The translations under genes and the position numbers were made by a program. From NCBI GenBank assembly GCA_025350245.1, contig JANXYG010000084.1, forward strand, positions 1 through 35,094: DNA of 35,094 nt, in the 5' to 3' direction. Numbering within the stretch: the first letter of the stretch is position 1; every line of letters begins with the position of its first letter. Under the pieces are notes generated by a model. That model made no database searches, was not told the origin of the DNA, and saw only the letters and a program-made list of their open reading frames with translations. This DNA comes from Betaproteobacteria bacterium. Its GTDB lineage: Bacteria > Pseudomonadota > Gammaproteobacteria > Burkholderiales > Ga0077523. Of this stretch, positions 8,846 through 16,735 are shown in pieces.

Positions 8846-9265
8846 CTACCGCGCGAACAGCCGCGCGGGATCCTCGAACGCCTTGAACTCCAGGGCGTTG
8901 CCGCACGGGTCGAGCAGGAACATCGTCGCCTGTTCGCCGACCTCGCCCTTGAACCGCACATGCGGCTCGATCACGAAGGTCGTTCCGGCCACCTTCAGGC
9001 GCTCGGCCATCGCCTGCCATTGCGTCATCGACAGCACCACGCCGAAGTGCCGCACCGGCACGTTGTCGCCGTCGACCAGGCTGGTCTCGCGATGGCCGGC
9101 CTCGGGCGCCAGGTGCGCCACGATCTGGTGGCCGTGAAAATCGAAGTCGACCCAGTGTTCCGAACTGCGCCCCTCGGGGCATCCGAGCAGGTCACCATAG
9201 AAGGCACGCGCGGCAGCGAGACTGGTGACGGGAAACGCGAGATGAAACGGCGGCATGGCCGACAT
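8846..9265 (-). CDS. VOC-family (glyoxalase/dioxygenase superfamily) protein
   Basis: A 139-residue single-domain vicinal oxygen chelate protein with two beta-alpha-beta-beta-beta modules. Likely metal ligands are His8 (PPFHLAFPV), His73 (VRHFGVV) and Glu126 (NALEFKAF). The segments [14 protein letters not shown] and [13 protein letters not shown] are typical of a widespread uncharacterised glyoxalase-like subfamily. Substrate and reaction are unknown. The start is taken at ATG 9265, which has TGGAG about 9 bp upstream; an in-frame ATG at 9316 adds 17 residues with no family resemblance. It is convergent with rdgC and divergent from the small exported protein gene. Confidence 0.88.
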   Translation of the reverse strand: MSAMPPFHLAFPVTSLAAARAFYGDLLGCPEGRSSEHWVDFDFHGHQIVAHLAPEAGHRETSLVDGDNVPVRHFGVVLSMTQWQAMAERLKVAGTTFVIEPHVRFKGEVGEQATMFLLDPCGNALEFKAFEDPARLFAR

Positions 9266-9346
9266 CGGCGAAGACTCCAGGGTGGATTGTGAAAGTGTAG
9301 TCGGACAGCCCCCCAATCCGTAACCAAACGGTAAGGTGCCGCAATG

Positions 9347-9352
9347 TATAAT
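9347..9352 (+). promoter_or_regulatory. Consensus -10 element upstream of the small exported protein gene
   Basis: A perfect TATAAT lies in an AT-rich patch between two GC-rich genes, about 110 bp before the start codon. No good -35 is seen at 16-19 bp. The leader RNA would carry a short hairpin with arms CTGGAG (9358-9363) and CTCCAG (9379-9384). Confidence 0.5.
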
Positions 9353-9460
9353 TTTTTCTGGAGGGAAGGCAATTCGTGCTCCAGCCTTTTCGTCCGTTCG
9401 GCTCGAGCGTCATGAGCGGCCGATGCGAAGTCCCAACCAACAACAACGAAAGGAAGTTCG

Positions 9461-9937
9461 ATGAATCGTGCATTCGCAGCCGCGGCGGCAGCCGTGTTCG
9501 CTTTCGGGGTGGCCGGGTCGGCACTGGCCGACGAATTCGAGGGTCAACTGGTTGCCTGCCCGTCCAACGGCACCGCCATCGGCGACGTGGGTTCGTGCGG
9601 CAAGATCTGGAAGCTGGCCCATGGTGAGGCCGAACTCTCGTCCAACGGCCATCTCAAGGTGAAGGTCAAGGGCCTGGTCCTCAACGACACCACGACCGGA
9701 GAATTCAACGGCACGCCGGACGGCGTGGATGCGGTGGCGGCGGCGGTGCTGTGCCACGGCCCGGGTGGCGCCAAGGTGGTGGCCCAGACCGACCCGGCAC
9801 CGCTGTCGAAGCAGGGCAACGCGACCATCGATGCGAAACTCAAGCTCCCCGGCGCGTGCATCGGCCCGGTGATCGTGCTGCGCGAGCGCTACGAGGGCAA
9901 GATCGGCGGCTGGCTGGCGGCGACCGGCGTCGAGTAA
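9461..9937 (+). CDS. Small exported protein of unknown function
   Basis: A 158-residue protein that I do not recognise. A clear Sec signal peptide spans residues 1-23 (MNRAFAAAAAAVFAFG...ALA), with predicted cleavage before DEFEG. The mature part of about 135 residues is beta-rich by eye and has four cysteines (33, 46, 98, 133), which could form two disulfides in the periplasm. Segments HLKVKVKGLVLND and NATIDAKLKLPG alternate hydrophobic and polar residues, as in a small beta-sandwich. The start is supported by a good ribosome-binding site (AAAGGAAG) 5 bp upstream of ATG 9461. The gene is flanked by its own TATAAT element and a strong terminator, so it is monocistronic and possibly well expressed. 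Confidence 0.85.
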   Translation: MNRAFAAAAAAVFAFGVAGSALADEFEGQLVACPSNGTAIGDVGSCGKIWKLAHGEAELSSNGHLKVKVKGLVLNDTTTGEFNGTPDGVDAVAAAVLCHGPGGAKVVAQTDPAPLSKQGNATIDAKLKLPGACIGPVIVLRERYEGKIGGWLAATGVE

Positions 9938-9955
9938 CCGGTCTCGAAAAGACAA

Positions 9956-9989
9956 CGGCCCCGCACCGGAAGGTGCGGGGCCGTTTTTT
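9956..9989 (+). terminator. Rho-independent terminator of the small exported protein gene
   Basis: A perfect 12-bp stem, CGGCCCCGCACC (9956-9967) pairing with 9972-9983, closes a GGAA tetraloop and is followed by six T residues (9984-9989). It starts 19 bp after the stop codon. Confidence 0.95.
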
Positions 9990-9991
9990 CG

Positions 9992-10017
9992 CGATAGCTG
10001 GTGCCGATAGCTGGTGC
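9992..10017. repeat. Perfect 13-bp tandem duplication in a 400-bp non-coding stretch
   Basis: CGATAGCTGGTGC occurs twice in direct succession just after the terminator. The rest of the gap 9990-10392 holds repeat copy 2 and otherwise no supported gene: the 94-codon open frame there has no recognisable domain and runs into the repeat. Confidence 0.7.
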
Positions 10018-10198
10018 TTCAGGAACGCGCGCGACGCCGGACAAAGAGAGAGATGTCGGCAAGCGATCGTGACCGTCTTTCCCAAATTCTGACCGCTCGT
10101 CAGATGCTAGTGGGGTGGTTTCCCGATATCAACTCACTTGCGATGGCTTGGCGCGAGTCTTCCAGGGATCACGTGGGTGATCCCGGCGTCCGCAGGGT

Positions 10199-10280
10199 CA
10201 GCACCACAGGGCCCCCCGAGGATGCTGCGCCCCCTCGAGGGGGAAGCCGAAGCGCAGCGCAGGCTGGGGGTGGGCGTCAC
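10199..10280 (-). repeat. Dispersed GC-rich palindromic repeat, copy 2 (left flank of the SDR gene)
   Basis: This 82-bp copy is nearly identical, with about five differences by eye, to the reverse complement of copy 3 (11168-11250). It contains the central CCCCCTCGAGGGGG hairpin and the tail that reads CTCGGGGG...CCCTGTGGTGCTG on the minus strand. With copy 3 it brackets the SDR gene as an inverted pair. Confidence 0.9.
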
Positions 10281-10392
10281 AACGGCATCCATTTCTAACC
10301 GTCGCGGCTCGTGAGGTAACATCGCCATCGGGCGATCGGACGGTGCCGCCATCGGCATCGGGCGCGCCCCCGCCAACAGGGGAAATGACCGC

Positions 10393-11151
10393 ATGAACCA
10401 GAACAACAAGGTCGCCATCGTCACCGGCGCCGGCACCGGCATCGGCAGAGCCGTCGCCGTCACATTGCTCAAGAATGGTTATCGGGTGGTGCTGGCCGGC
10501 CGCCGGCCAGAGCCGCTGGCCGAAGCCATCGCGGAAGCCGCCGTGGCACTCGACCTCGCCCTTGCCGTGCCCACCGACGTGAGCGATGCCACGTCGGTCG
10601 CCGCATTGTTCGATCGCACCAAGGCCACCTTCGGGCGGCTCGACGTTCTGTTCAACAATGCCGGCGTCAGCGCACCCGGGGTGAATCTCGAAGACCTGTC
10701 GCTGGAGCAGTGGCGCACTGTCGTCGACATCAACCTCACCGGTCCATTCCTGTGTACGCAGCAGGCGTTCCGGCTGATGAAGGACCAGGACCCCCGCGGC
10801 GGCAGGATCATCAACAACGGCTCGATCTCGGCGCACGCGCCGCGCCCGAACTCCGCGCCTTATACCGCCACCAAGCACGCGATCACCGGCCTGACCAAGG
10901 CGACCGCGCTCGACGGCCGCAAGTACGACATCGCCTGCGGCCAGATCGACATCGGCAATGCCGCCACCGCCATGATCGCGCGCGCCGCCAAGGGCGTGCC
11001 GCAGGCCAACGGTACCATCGCGGTGGAACCACTGATGGACGTGCAGCACGTCGCCGACGCCGTCCTGCACATGGCCAATCTGCCGCTTGAGGCCAATGTG
11101 CAGTTCATGACCATCATGGCGACCAAGATGCCATTCATCGGGCGCGGTTGA
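10393..11151 (+). CDS. SDR-family oxidoreductase
   Basis: A 252-residue classical short-chain dehydrogenase/reductase using NAD(P)(H); the substrate is unknown. Visible features: the cofactor glycine motif TGAGTGIG at 11-18, NNAG at 88-91, Asn114 in DINLTG, catalytic Ser144 (NNGSIS), and the Tyr157/Lys161 pair in YTATK. Arg37-Arg38 after the second strand (LAGRRPE) suggest NADP(H) preference, an inference. ATG 10393 has an AGGGGAAA ribosome-binding site. The gene stands alone between two inverted copies of an 82-bp repeat. The C-terminal [17 protein letters not shown] resembles the tail of a common group of proteobacterial SDRs without an assigned role. Confidence 0.93.
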   Translation: MNQNNKVAIVTGAGTGIGRAVAVTLLKNGYRVVLAGRRPEPLAEAIAEAAVALDLALAVPTDVSDATSVAALFDRTKATFGRLDVLFNNAGVSAPGVNLEDLSLEQWRTVVDINLTGPFLCTQQAFRLMKDQDPRGGRIINNGSISAHAPRPNSAPYTATKHAITGLTKATALDGRKYDIACGQIDIGNAATAMIARAAKGVPQANGTIAVEPLMDVQHVADAVLHMANLPLEANVQFMTIMATKMPFIGRG

Positions 11152-11167
11152 GCGCCCGGTGCTGCCG

Positions 11168-11250
11168 GTGACGCCCACCCGCAGCCTGCGCTGCGCTACG
11201 GCTTCCCCCCTGGAGGGGGCGCAGCATCCTCGGGGGACCCTGTGGTGCTG
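11168..11250 (+). repeat. Dispersed GC-rich palindromic repeat, copy 3 (right flank of the SDR gene)
   Basis: It reads GTGACGCCCACCCGCAGCC...CCTGTGGTGCTG on the plus strand and is the inverted partner of copy 2. A central CCCCCCTGGAGGGGG forms a hairpin. It starts 16 bp after the SDR stop codon. The remaining sequence up to 11341 shows no gene and no clear promoter. Confidence 0.9.
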
Positions 11251-11341
11251 CCGTCAATGCGGACAGGGTCGCGGGATGCGTGCATCATTCGGGGGGGCAG
11301 GGTTGCGGGGGTGATTTCGACGTGAACGACATGCGAACGAC

Positions 11342-12301
11342 ATGGGTACCGGCGGCGAACCGATGGTGAGCGAGCCGTCGAGCAGTCAGCGGGCAGTTGC
11401 AAGGCCTGCGCGCCGCGTTTCCGCCGTTCGCGCGTACGTCGGGCTGCTGGCGATCACGCTGCTGGGTTGCCTCGCCGACCCGGCAAGCGCCCAACGGATC
11501 ACGGTCCGACTCGACACCGGGATCGGCAGCGACGACAACGTCAACCGCAGCTTCGACTACACCCATCAGGCGCTCGCCGATCAGAGCGCGTTCGCCGACC
11601 TCAATGCCAGCATGGCACTGCCGCTGTCCGAACGCATCCGGGTGATCCTCGGCGGCGTCGTGGGCGGCGAGAAGTTCTTCCAATTCGACGGGCTGTCGCG
11701 AGTGTCCGTGGGCGGCAGTGCGACGCTTCAGTTCCGCCCGTCCGGTTCGTTCGGCGCGCCGACGTGGTCGCTGTTCGCGCGCACCGCGGCCGACAGCTAC
11801 CAGTCCAACCTGCGCGACGGCTATCGCCACTCCTTCGGGCTGTCGGTGCGCAAGCCGATCACCGATGCCATCGAAGGCTCGCTGGCCGCCCAGTACAACA
11901 TCCGCGACGGCAAGTCGGCCGTGTTCGACAACAAGGACTGGGCCGCGAAACTCAACCTCGACTACAACATCTTCGGTCGCAGCACGCTGTACCTCGGTGC
12001 CGAGTATCGCAATGGCGATGCGGTGTCGTCCGGCCCCATCTCCTTCGGCATCCTGAGCCTGGCCAAGGCACTGGTGTTCGACGACGTCTTCACCGACCAC
12101 AATCTGGTGGCATACAAGCTCAAGGCCGAAACTCTCATCGCGACCGTCGGCTACAACATGCCCATCGGTCAGCGCTACGCGCTGGACCTGTCGTACCGCT
12201 ACGTGCGCACCACCCCGACCGAGCATTCGTCCGCCATCGCCGTTGCCGATCCGCGCTACACGGCCAACCTCGTCACGCTCTCGTTCCTTGTCCGATTCTA
12301 G
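11342..12301 (+). CDS. Outer-membrane beta-barrel protein beside a multihaem lipoprotein
   Basis: A 319-residue protein. A signal peptide is visible around residues 25-51 (RAYVGLLAITLLGCLADPASA). The mature part alternates hydrophobic and polar residues in strands rich in Tyr, Gly and Ser, and ends in LSFLVRF, with the terminal Phe that the BAM complex recognises. About 12-14 strands seem possible in a 268-residue mature chain. The first strand reads RLDTGIGSDDNVNRSF, a motif also seen at the start of several barrel families, including the surface lipoprotein assembly modifier (Slam) barrel; relation to Slam is only a hypothesis. The start is uncertain: ATG 11342 and ATG 11363 are both in frame and neither has a good ribosome-binding site. 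The stop is 1 bp before the next gene's ATG, so the two are coupled. Confidence 0.82.
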   Translation: MGTGGEPMVSEPSSSQRAVARPARRVSAVRAYVGLLAITLLGCLADPASAQRITVRLDTGIGSDDNVNRSFDYTHQALADQSAFADLNASMALPLSERIRVILGGVVGGEKFFQFDGLSRVSVGGSATLQFRPSGSFGAPTWSLFARTAADSYQSNLRDGYRHSFGLSVRKPITDAIEGSLAAQYNIRDGKSAVFDNKDWAAKLNLDYNIFGRSTLYLGAEYRNGDAVSSGPISFGILSLAKALVFDDVFTDHNLVAYKLKAETLIATVGYNMPIGQRYALDLSYRYVRTTPTEHSSAIAVADPRYTANLVTLSFLVRF

Positions 12302-12302
12302 A

Positions 12303-15300
12303 ATGTCGTTCACCACTCGCACCGTCACCGTCCTTCACCGGCTTCGCAACGCGATGGCCGTCGCGCTGCCGCTGGTGCTGGTCGCCTGCAGCCAGGGCAA
12401 CAGCGGCGACAGCGCCACGGCGCAGGGGGATGGCCCGATTCCCACGGGCATCAACCGCTTCCTGGTGTTTCCGAACCCCGTTGTTGCCGCCGGGGCCTTC
12501 GAAACCACCGCCGCCGCCAACGCCGCGGCCTACTACCGGGCGATCGACCCCACCTCCCAGCGCGACACGCTGGCCAAGTTCCGCGCCGTCAACGGCTTCG
12601 GCACCGGGGGTCAGGAACACATGGTGGTGTTCCGCGATGTGCGCGATCTCGGCTACGGCCGACGTCTCACCGGCCGCTTCAACGGCGGCAACGTCGCGTT
12701 CGTCGTCGAGAACTACAACGTCACTGCGCTCCCCGGCGCCTATTCGGCGCTCAACGCCGACGCCGCGGTGGCCGCCGATCCCCGGTGGCATATCGGCACC
12801 AACGCCATCGAGTACAGCGCCTCACCCTGCGACCCCGCGGCCGACCCGGCCGCCTGCGACCCCACGGTCCGCTACGCCAAGTTCTACAACTTCGACGCGG
12901 GCACCGGCGCCCGCAACCTGATCATCAATCTCGACGGCCGCGGCGACAAGGCAATGCCCGGGCCGTGCACCACCTGCCACGGCGGCCGTGGCGATCCGCT
13001 GACACCACCGGATGCCGGCGGACAGCCGCGCTTTGCTTTCGTGGGCAACTCGGCCTCAAAGAAACGCGGCGACACCACCGCGCACCTGCAACCGTTCAAC
13101 GTCGACACGTTCCAGTTCGCGACCACCGCGGGCTTCACCCGCGCCGACCAGGAAGCGAGCTTCAAGGACTTCAATCTCTGGGTGCTGTGCTCGTATCCGC
13201 TGGTCGGGGCCGTCGCCGGCGCCGAAGACAATTGCCGTCCCGCGGCCACCGTGAACGAATGGCAGGGCACCGCCGCCGAAATGGTCAAGTCGTGGTACGG
13301 CGGCCCGGGCATGCCCAACGCCACCTATGTCGACAACTTCGTGCCCACCGGCTGGCAGGCCGGCAACGTCGGTGCGGGCGCGGAAAACCTCTATCGGCAG
13401 GTGGTCGCTCCGTATTGCCGCACCTGCCACGTTCAGCGCGGCAACGGCCAGCAGAGCGACATCGATCTCACCTCGAAAGCCAAGTTCGACCCGTACGCCG
13501 AGCGCATCAAGGCTCACGTGTTCGATCGCGGCAACATGCCGCTCGCATTCATCGTCTACGACACCTTCTGGCGGTCATCGACGCCCACCACACTGGCGCG
13601 CTATCTCGACGCGCTCGGGGTGCCGGGCCTGGTAGCCACTGCCGGCGGGGTCGCGCTGCGGCCGGGCCGGCCGATCGCCGATCCGGGACCCACGCGAATG
13701 GCGCGGGCCGGCGCCAACGCAGCGCTGTCGGGCGCGAACAGCCTGTTCGCGAACACCTACACGTGGTCGATCGTCGCCTCGCCGGGTGGCGGCAATGCCA
13801 CCATCACCAATCCGAACTCGGCCACGGCCACCTTTCTCGCGACCACCCTCGGCGACTACACCGTGCGCCTGACGGTGGGCAACGCCAGCGCTTCCAACTC
13901 GAAGAACATCGTGGTCACGGTCGACAGCAGCTTCCCGGTGCCGGCCTCGATCCGGTTCGCGAGCGTCAAGAACATCCTGCGAAATGTCGCGTACCCGGGC
14001 GGCGCGTGCATCAGTTGCCACGTCGACGGCGCGGCCACCACCACGCCGATCGCCTACACCGACATCGACCGCGACGGGGTCGGCGGGGTCACCGCGATCG
14101 ACGATGCCTGGTTCTACAAGGAAGTCACCGGCCGCGTGAACCTCACCGACATCGTCGACAGTCCGCTGCTGCGCAAGCCTACCGGCAACCACCATGGCGG
14201 CGGCAGCCCTATCGTCCTGACCGGCGCGAGTCCGGCCGCGGGACTCTCCGACTTCTCGAAGGTGTACTACTGGATCCTCAACGGGATGCCAACCGGCGGT
14301 GTCGCCGCGAACGCGGGGGCCGACAGCACCAACAACGTCAGCTTCGCCGGGGCCCCGGTGTCGGCCGACATCCCGCTCACCGGCGCGCTGAGCGCCGGGG
14401 CCAACAACCTCACCTGGTCGATCGTGTCGGGCCCGGCGGGCGCGAGCATCGTCAACCCGAACACGGGCACCGGCACCGCGACGCTGCGAGTCCAGAACGT
14501 CGGGGTGTACGTCGTGCAGCTCGACGTGACCGATGGCACTGCCACCGACACCGACACGCGCCAGATCACCGTGACCGAGACGGCGGTGGTCGCCAGCTTC
14601 ACGCCGTCGGGCAACGTCGCCGTCACCTTCACCGGCGCGCCGACCGCCACCGGCCCGGTCACGCTCACCAACACCAGCACCGGCAACCCGACCACCTGCG
14701 CGTGGGTGATCGTCTCGGGCCCCGCCGGCGGGTCGTTGAGCAGCACCACGTCGTGCACCACTACCACCCTCACGGTGCCTTCCACCGCGGTCGGCGGCAC
14801 CTACCAGGTGAGCTTCACCGGCTCTAACGTCACCACCACCGACTCCGTCACCAATTCCATCGGCGTGCTGAGCGCGGGTTCCGGGGTCAATGCCAATGCC
14901 GGTGCCAACTCGGCCAACCCGCTGACGTTCTCGAATTCGCTCGGCAGCTCGAGTACCAGCGGCAACCCGGTCGCGACCGTGGCGCTCGACGGCACCGCCA
15001 GTTCCGGGCCCGGAACGCTCACCTACTCGTGGTCGGTCACGTCCGGGCCTGCTGGCTCCAGCGTCAGCACTCCCACGGCGAGCACCGCGACCCTCAACGT
15101 CAGGACCACCGGGGTATACGTGGTGCAACTGGTCGTGGACAACGGTCTGCCGCAGGGCGCCGGCAATACCGCGACACGCACCATCACGGCAACCGCCAAT
15201 TCCACCTTCCAGGCAAACGTAGTACCCGTATTCCAAGGCTGCCTGGGCGGCGGTTGCCATAGCTCGGGTACGGCACAGCCCGATTGGGAAACCGCCAGCG

Positions 15301-15503
15301 GCTTGCACGCTCGCGTCTTTGCCCGCGTTAACACCGGGTCACCCACCTTGAGCCTGCTGCTGCTCAACCCATCCAACAACTCCAGCGCGCCCAATGGCAA
15401 CGGCCATGGTGGCGGCCTACGAGCAGGCTTCGGCCTTGCCGGCGTTTTCAGCAACTACAACTTGTTCCTTACCTGGATCGTCGGCGGCGCACCCGACAAT
15501 TGA
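12303..15503 (+). CDS. Large multihaem c-type cytochrome lipoprotein with PKD/Ig-like modules
   Basis: A 1066-residue lipoprotein. The signal peptide ends in LVLVAC with the lipidated Cys29 (Ser at +2, compatible with the outer membrane). Haem motifs are CTTCH (222-226), CRTCH (372-376), CISCH (569-573) and an unusual CLGGGCH with four residues between the cysteines (980-986). Likely distal ligands are Met412 (NMPLA) after haem 2 and the HGGG histidines at 631 and 1035 for haems 3 and 4. Modules in order: haem 1 (about 60-340), haem 2 (350-440), PKD-like (447-541), haem 3 (545-665), PKD-like 2 (666-758), Ig-like (760-856), PKD-like 4 (860-965), haem 4 (966-1066). The start is ATG 12303; an in-frame ATG at 12243 lies inside the barrel gene. 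An electron-transfer role is certain only at the level of haem binding. Confidence 0.9.
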   Translation: MSFTTRTVTVLHRLRNAMAVALPLVLVACSQGNSGDSATAQGDGPIPTGINRFLVFPNPVVAAGAFETTAAANAAAYYRAIDPTSQRDTLAKFRAVNGFGTGGQEHMVVFRDVRDLGYGRRLTGRFNGGNVAFVVENYNVTALPGAYSALNADAAVAADPRWHIGTNAIEYSASPCDPAADPAACDPTVRYAKFYNFDAGTGARNLIINLDGRGDKAMPGPCTTCHGGRGDPLTPPDAGGQPRFAFVGNSASKKRGDTTAHLQPFNVDTFQFATTAGFTRADQEASFKDFNLWVLCSYPLVGAVAGAEDNCRPAATVNEWQGTAAEMVKSWYGGPGMPNATYVDNFVPTGWQAGNVGAGAENLYRQVVAPYCRTCHVQRGNGQQSDIDLTSKAKFDPYAERIKAHVFDRGNMPLAFIVYDTFWRSSTPTTLARYLDALGVPGLVATAGGVALRPGRPIADPGPTRMARAGANAALSGANSLFANTYTWSIVASPGGGNATITNPNSATATFLATTLGDYTVRLTVGNASASNSKNIVVTVDSSFPVPASIRFASVKNILRNVAYPGGACISCHVDGAATTTPIAYTDIDRDGVGGVTAIDDAWFYKEVTGRVNLTDIVDSPLLRKPTGNHHGGGSPIVLTGASPAAGLSDFSKVYYWILNGMPTGGVAANAGADSTNNVSFAGAPVSADIPLTGALSAGANNLTWSIVSGPAGASIVNPNTGTGTATLRVQNVGVYVVQLDVTDGTATDTDTRQITVTETAVVASFTPSGNVAVTFTGAPTATGPVTLTNTSTGNPTTCAWVIVSGPAGGSLSSTTSCTTTTLTVPSTAVGGTYQVSFTGSNVTTTDSVTNSIGVLSAGSGVNANAGANSANPLTFSNSLGSSSTSGNPVATVALDGTASSGPGTLTYSWSVTSGPAGSSVSTPTASTATLNVRTTGVYVVQLVVDNGLPQGAGNTATRTITATANSTFQANVVPVFQGCLGGGCHSSGTAQPDWETASGLHARVFARVNTGSPTLSLLLLNPSNNSSAPNGNGHGGGLRAGFGLAGVFSNYNLFLTWIVGGAPDN

Positions 15504-15605
15504 CCCCCCCAGGCTGCGCTCCGCTGAGGTGACGTCCACCCCCAGGCTTCGCTGCGCTACGCCTTCCCCCTGAGGGGGCGCCCCGTTCCTCGGGGGACCC
15601 TGTGG
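15504..15605 (+). repeat. Dispersed GC-rich palindromic repeat, copy 4, between convergent genes
   Basis: A partial head (CCCCCCCAGGCTGCGCTCCG) at about 15504-15524 is followed by a full copy from 15529 ending GGGGGACCCTGTGG at 15605. A further fragment, TTCAGCACCACAGG, lies at 15638-15651. The repeat fills most of the 156-bp gap between the cytochrome and gspC stops. Its hairpins could serve as a bidirectional terminator, although no strong T-run follows the main stem. Confidence 0.85.
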
Positions 15606-15659
15606 ACGGGGCCCTTCCGTTTTTGATGTCCCTTCGTTCAGCACCACAGGCGCCGACGA

Positions 15660-16106
15660 TCAATGCACCGGGACGATGCCCTCGACCGATGATTTCGGCG
15701 CCGGCAGTGCCACCTCGATGGTCCCCGCGCCGCGCTTCAGCGTGACCTTCCCGGGCTCGACGGCCACCAGCGTGCCGTGGCCATCGACATCTTCGCCCAC
15801 ACGCCATGCCATGGATGGCTGATCGCCGATCGCGAGCAGGGCCACGCCGGTGCCACTGCCACCGGTGGCGATGACGCCGACCAGCCGGAGGGGCGCGGCG
15901 TCGGCCGTCACCACCGGCCCGAACAACCCGGCAACCGGCTGGGTGTCCAGCGGCGCCTGCGCGGTCGGAGCGCTTGCCACGGGAAGCCCAACCACCGGCT
16001 CGCGCGGCGGCTGTGCCGACACCAGTTGCAGGCCCCACCAGGTCGCGGCGGCTACGGTGCCGAGCAGGAGGGCAAGATTGGCGATGGAGTGGTATCGTTG
16101 TTTCAC
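15660..16106 (-). CDS. gspC: Type II secretion system protein GspC (short form)
   Basis: An inner-membrane bitopic protein of 148 residues from the GTG at 16106. A short cytoplasmic tail is followed by one membrane segment (about 8-26, IANLALLLGTVAAATWWGL), a Pro/Ala-rich linker, and the HR domain (about 70-140: LRLVGVIAT, GDQPSMAWRVGEDV, VTLKRGAGTIEVALP). HR binds the N0 domain of the GspD secretin and links inner and outer membrane parts. There is no PDZ or coiled-coil domain, unlike the roughly 270-residue enterobacterial proteins. An in-frame ATG at 16145 would add 13 residues encoded by the upstream repeat, so the GTG is preferred. The gene is transcribed away from gspG, an arrangement also known in Burkholderia. 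Confidence 0.85.
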   Translation of the reverse strand: MKQRYHSIANLALLLGTVAAATWWGLQLVSAQPPREPVVGLPVASAPTAQAPLDTQPVAGLFGPVVTADAAPLRLVGVIATGGSGTGVALLAIGDQPSMAWRVGEDVDGHGTLVAVEPGKVTLKRGAGTIEVALPAPKSSVEGIVPVH

Positions 16107-16118
16107 ATGTTCTCGATG

Positions 16119-16189
16119 CCCCCCCAGGCTTCCTGCGGTCGCCACCCCCCGATGGGGGGCAGCCCCCTTGGGGCGGCCCGGCGGGTGCT
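16119..16189 (+). repeat. Dispersed GC-rich palindromic repeat, copy 5, in the gspC-gspG promoter gap
   Basis: It reads CCCCCCCAGGCTTCCTGCGG at the head, has a CCCCCCGATGGGGGG hairpin, and ends CCCTTGGGGCGGCCCGGCGG. It occupies half of the 156-bp divergent gap, leaving about 16190-16246 for promoter elements. No convincing -35/-10 pair is seen there. Confidence 0.85.
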
Positions 16190-16262
16190 AGACGCCGGAT
16201 GAGCGCACGCAGTGTAACGCCATGGCCGGGTGAGCCCGGCGCACCCGGGGAGAAGATGAGCG

Positions 16263-16718
16263 ATGTCCACTAGCAACAGCCCCATCCGCCGACGCCGCCG
16301 GCCCGCGCGCGTCGGCGGTTTCACGCTGATCGAGGTCATGGTGGTCGTGGTAATCCTGGGCGTGCTGGCGGCGCTGATCGTGCCACGCGTGGTGGGCCGC
16401 ACCGATGACGCGCGCGCTGTCGCCGCCCGGCAGGACATCACCGCGATCCTGCAGGCGCTCAAGCTGTATCGCGTCGACAGCAGCCGCTACCCGACGGTCA
16501 CGCAGGGTCTCGAAGCGCTGGTGACGAAACCGGCCACCGAGCCGGTGCCATCCAACTGGAAGTCGTACCTCGACCGCATGCCGAAAGATCCCTGGGGCAA
16601 GCCGTATCTCTATCTGAACCCGGGCGCGCACGGCGAGATCGACGTCTTCAGCTTCGGGGCCGATGGCCAGCCCGGCGGCAGCGGCCCCGACGCCGACATC
16701 GGTTCATGGGATCTCTAG
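16263..16718 (+). CDS. gspG: Type II secretion major pseudopilin GspG
   Basis: A 151-residue major pseudopilin that polymerises into the T2SS pseudopilus. The prepilin peptidase site is VGG|FTLIEVMVVV, with cleavage after Gly19 and the conserved Glu24 five residues into the mature chain. The family C-terminal part is complete: DITAILQALKLYRVDSSRYP, TQGLEALV, PKDPWGKPYLYLNPG and the calcium-loop region FSFGADGQPGGSGPDADIGSW. The ribosome-binding site GGGGAGAAG (16247-16255) lies 7 bp before ATG 16263. It is the first gene of the gspG-F unit. Confidence 0.97.
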   Translation: MSTSNSPIRRRRRPARVGGFTLIEVMVVVVILGVLAALIVPRVVGRTDDARAVAARQDITAILQALKLYRVDSSRYPTVTQGLEALVTKPATEPVPSNWKSYLDRMPKDPWGKPYLYLNPGAHGEIDVFSFGADGQPGGSGPDADIGSWDL

Positions 16719-16735
16719 CTGTAGTGTCCGGCGAT

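Noticed and set aside
10014-10298. 94-codon open frame between the terminator and the SDR gene
   Set aside because: No ribosome-binding site or recognisable domain, and its second half is repeat copy 2.
12785-14827. 680-codon open frame inside the cytochrome gene
   Set aside because: It is a frame-shifted reading of the cytochrome gene, rich in Arg and His, without haem motifs or a signal peptide.
15504-15660. Intrinsic terminator between the cytochrome and gspC
   Set aside because: The repeat forms hairpins, but the only T-run (15619-15624) is not directly behind a good stem, so I describe it only as a repeat.
15660-16106. Missing PDZ domain in GspC as a sign of truncation
   Set aside because: The HR domain is complete, and short GspC proteins without PDZ are known outside enterobacteria, so the gene is not called broken.
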